IMG/VR virus record: IMGVR_UViG_3300046167_000986 | Coordinates: 1 to 36,994 of that record | Strand: one strand, 5' to 3' | Origin: a virus | DNA: 36,994 bases | Shown here: positions 36,536 through 36,994 of the stretch, in pieces | Layout: the number at the start of each line of letters is the position of its first letter | Position numbering within the stretch: position 1 is the stretch's first letter | The notes under the pieces: model-generated | The model's input: only the letters and a program-made list of their open reading frames with translations | Database searches by the model: none | What the model was told of the DNA's origin: nothing | Translations under genes and position numbers: made by a program

Positions 36536-36994
36536 ATGGGAACCTTCGAACTCATCAATGCTATCGGTAGCCTCGTCGGAGGCGGTCTACTCACTATCTG
36601 GGCTCAGTCCATGAAGGACCGATCCGAGCGCGAGAAACTTGCTCTCGAATCCGCACTCCAGCGCCATCAGGCAACCGATGCCTCGCAGACCGCCGCTCGC
36701 GAATTCAAAGGCGACAAGGGATTCCATTTTACCCGCCGTGCCATCGCTCTGATTGTGATCATCTCCGCGATCACGCTGCCGATTCTTCTGCCTGCCTTCA
36801 TCCCCGACATCACCATTGTCATCGGTTACTACGACACCGCACGAGGCTTCTGGCCATGGTCAAGCACCTACGAGACTATCAACTGGATCGCTATCGGCTC
36901 TGGCTTACGTCCCATCGTCATCAGCCCAGTCACGAACAACATCTTGATCACCATCATCGGCATGTTCTTCGGAAACCAGATTACCAAGCGGTAG
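36536..36994 (+). CDS. Holin-like small membrane protein
   Basis: The product has 152 residues and ends exactly at the window edge (TAG 36992-36994). Three membrane segments are likely: residues 5-22 (ELINAIGSLVGGGLLTIW), 69-90 (AIALIVIISAITLPILLPAF) and about 130-147 (PVTNNILITIIGMFFGN), with a charged coiled loop between the first two. Layout and place after a small lipoprotein suggest a holin of the 3TM type or another lysis-cassette protein. No endolysin is visible; it may lie beyond the edge. Confidence 0.65.
   Translation: MGTFELINAIGSLVGGGLLTIWAQSMKDRSEREKLALESALQRHQATDASQTAAREFKGDKGFHFTRRAIALIVIISAITLPILLPAFIPDITIVIGYYDTARGFWPWSSTYETINWIAIGSGLRPIVISPVTNNILITIIGMFFGNQITKR

Noticed and set aside
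1-36994. Circular complete phage genome
   Set aside because: No direct repeat joins the two ends, and the XRE gene would run antisense through the last gene if the ends were joined. The window looks like a cut segment.
1-36994. tRNA genes, rRNA or CRISPR arrays
   Set aside because: No cloverleaf with a T-loop GGTTCGAATC-like core and no regularly spaced repeats were found in the gaps; the longest gap is under 300 bases.

Overview
The window is almost entirely the genome of a tailed phage or prophage (Caudoviricetes). The order is phage-like, from early regulation and replication through a nuclease/methyltransferase block, packaging, head, tail and tail tip. Apart from a truncated repressor-like gene at the left edge, every gene is on the + strand, and most starts overlap or nearly touch the preceding stop. 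A long tape-measure gene, gpU-like and tube-like proteins and a lambda gpJ-like hub point to a long, probably non-contractile (siphovirus-like) tail. I see no integrase, endolysin, tRNA gene or CRISPR array. The host cannot be fixed from sequence alone. Many starts lack a Shine-Dalgarno sequence, some carry a strong one, and intergenic spaces hold short perfect hairpins. A host outside the common Proteobacteria/Firmicutes models, perhaps Verrucomicrobiota, is a low-confidence guess.

Layout. 1-2571: a divergent XRE regulator and a two-gene unit of unknown function (the second protein has an HTH). 2698-8897: replication/recombination genes: excisionase-like HTH, VRR-NUC nuclease, Sak4-like ATPase, Gp157-like protein, DUF669 SSB-like protein, SF2 helicase, zinc finger/primase/AAA fusion. 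8898-9075: five TGCCAAAA boxes and a GC hairpin, a candidate origin or operator cluster. 9076-11200: two DNA-binding-type proteins and an HTH plus PD-(D/E)XK nuclease. 11284-11458: a terminator followed by the best promoter in the window. 11478-13525: small regulators, RadC-like JAB protein, clamp-loader-like AAA+ ATPase.

13518-17729 is the most unusual block. It encodes an N6-methylase-like protein without its usual NPPY motif, a ParB-fold protein, a fusion of two ParB-like domains with a methyltransferase, a HAD-like protein with an altered nucleophile motif, and a CmoA-like SAM enzyme. I propose it as a candidate nucleic-acid modification cassette (inference).

17793-24519: terminase small and large subunits, gpW-like connector, portal, S49 prohead protease, scaffold, major capsid protein. 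The terminase large subunit and the protease are each broken by a +1 frame change. 24603-36339: head-tail joining and tail proteins, including a ten-repeat leucine-rich-repeat protein, a tail assembly chaperone with a likely -1 frameshift, the tape measure, a baseplate protein with an inserted von Willebrand A domain, an NlpC/P60 peptidase and a gpJ-like hub. 36360-36994: a small lipoprotein and a holin-like membrane protein.

Five gene starts (10394, 14422, 17025, 24603, 36360) have TTGACA ending 13 or 14 bases before the ATG. This spacing is too short for an ordinary -35 box serving that start codon. No stretch longer than 300 bases lacks a gene; the longest gap (11201-11477) holds hairpins, a terminator and a promoter.
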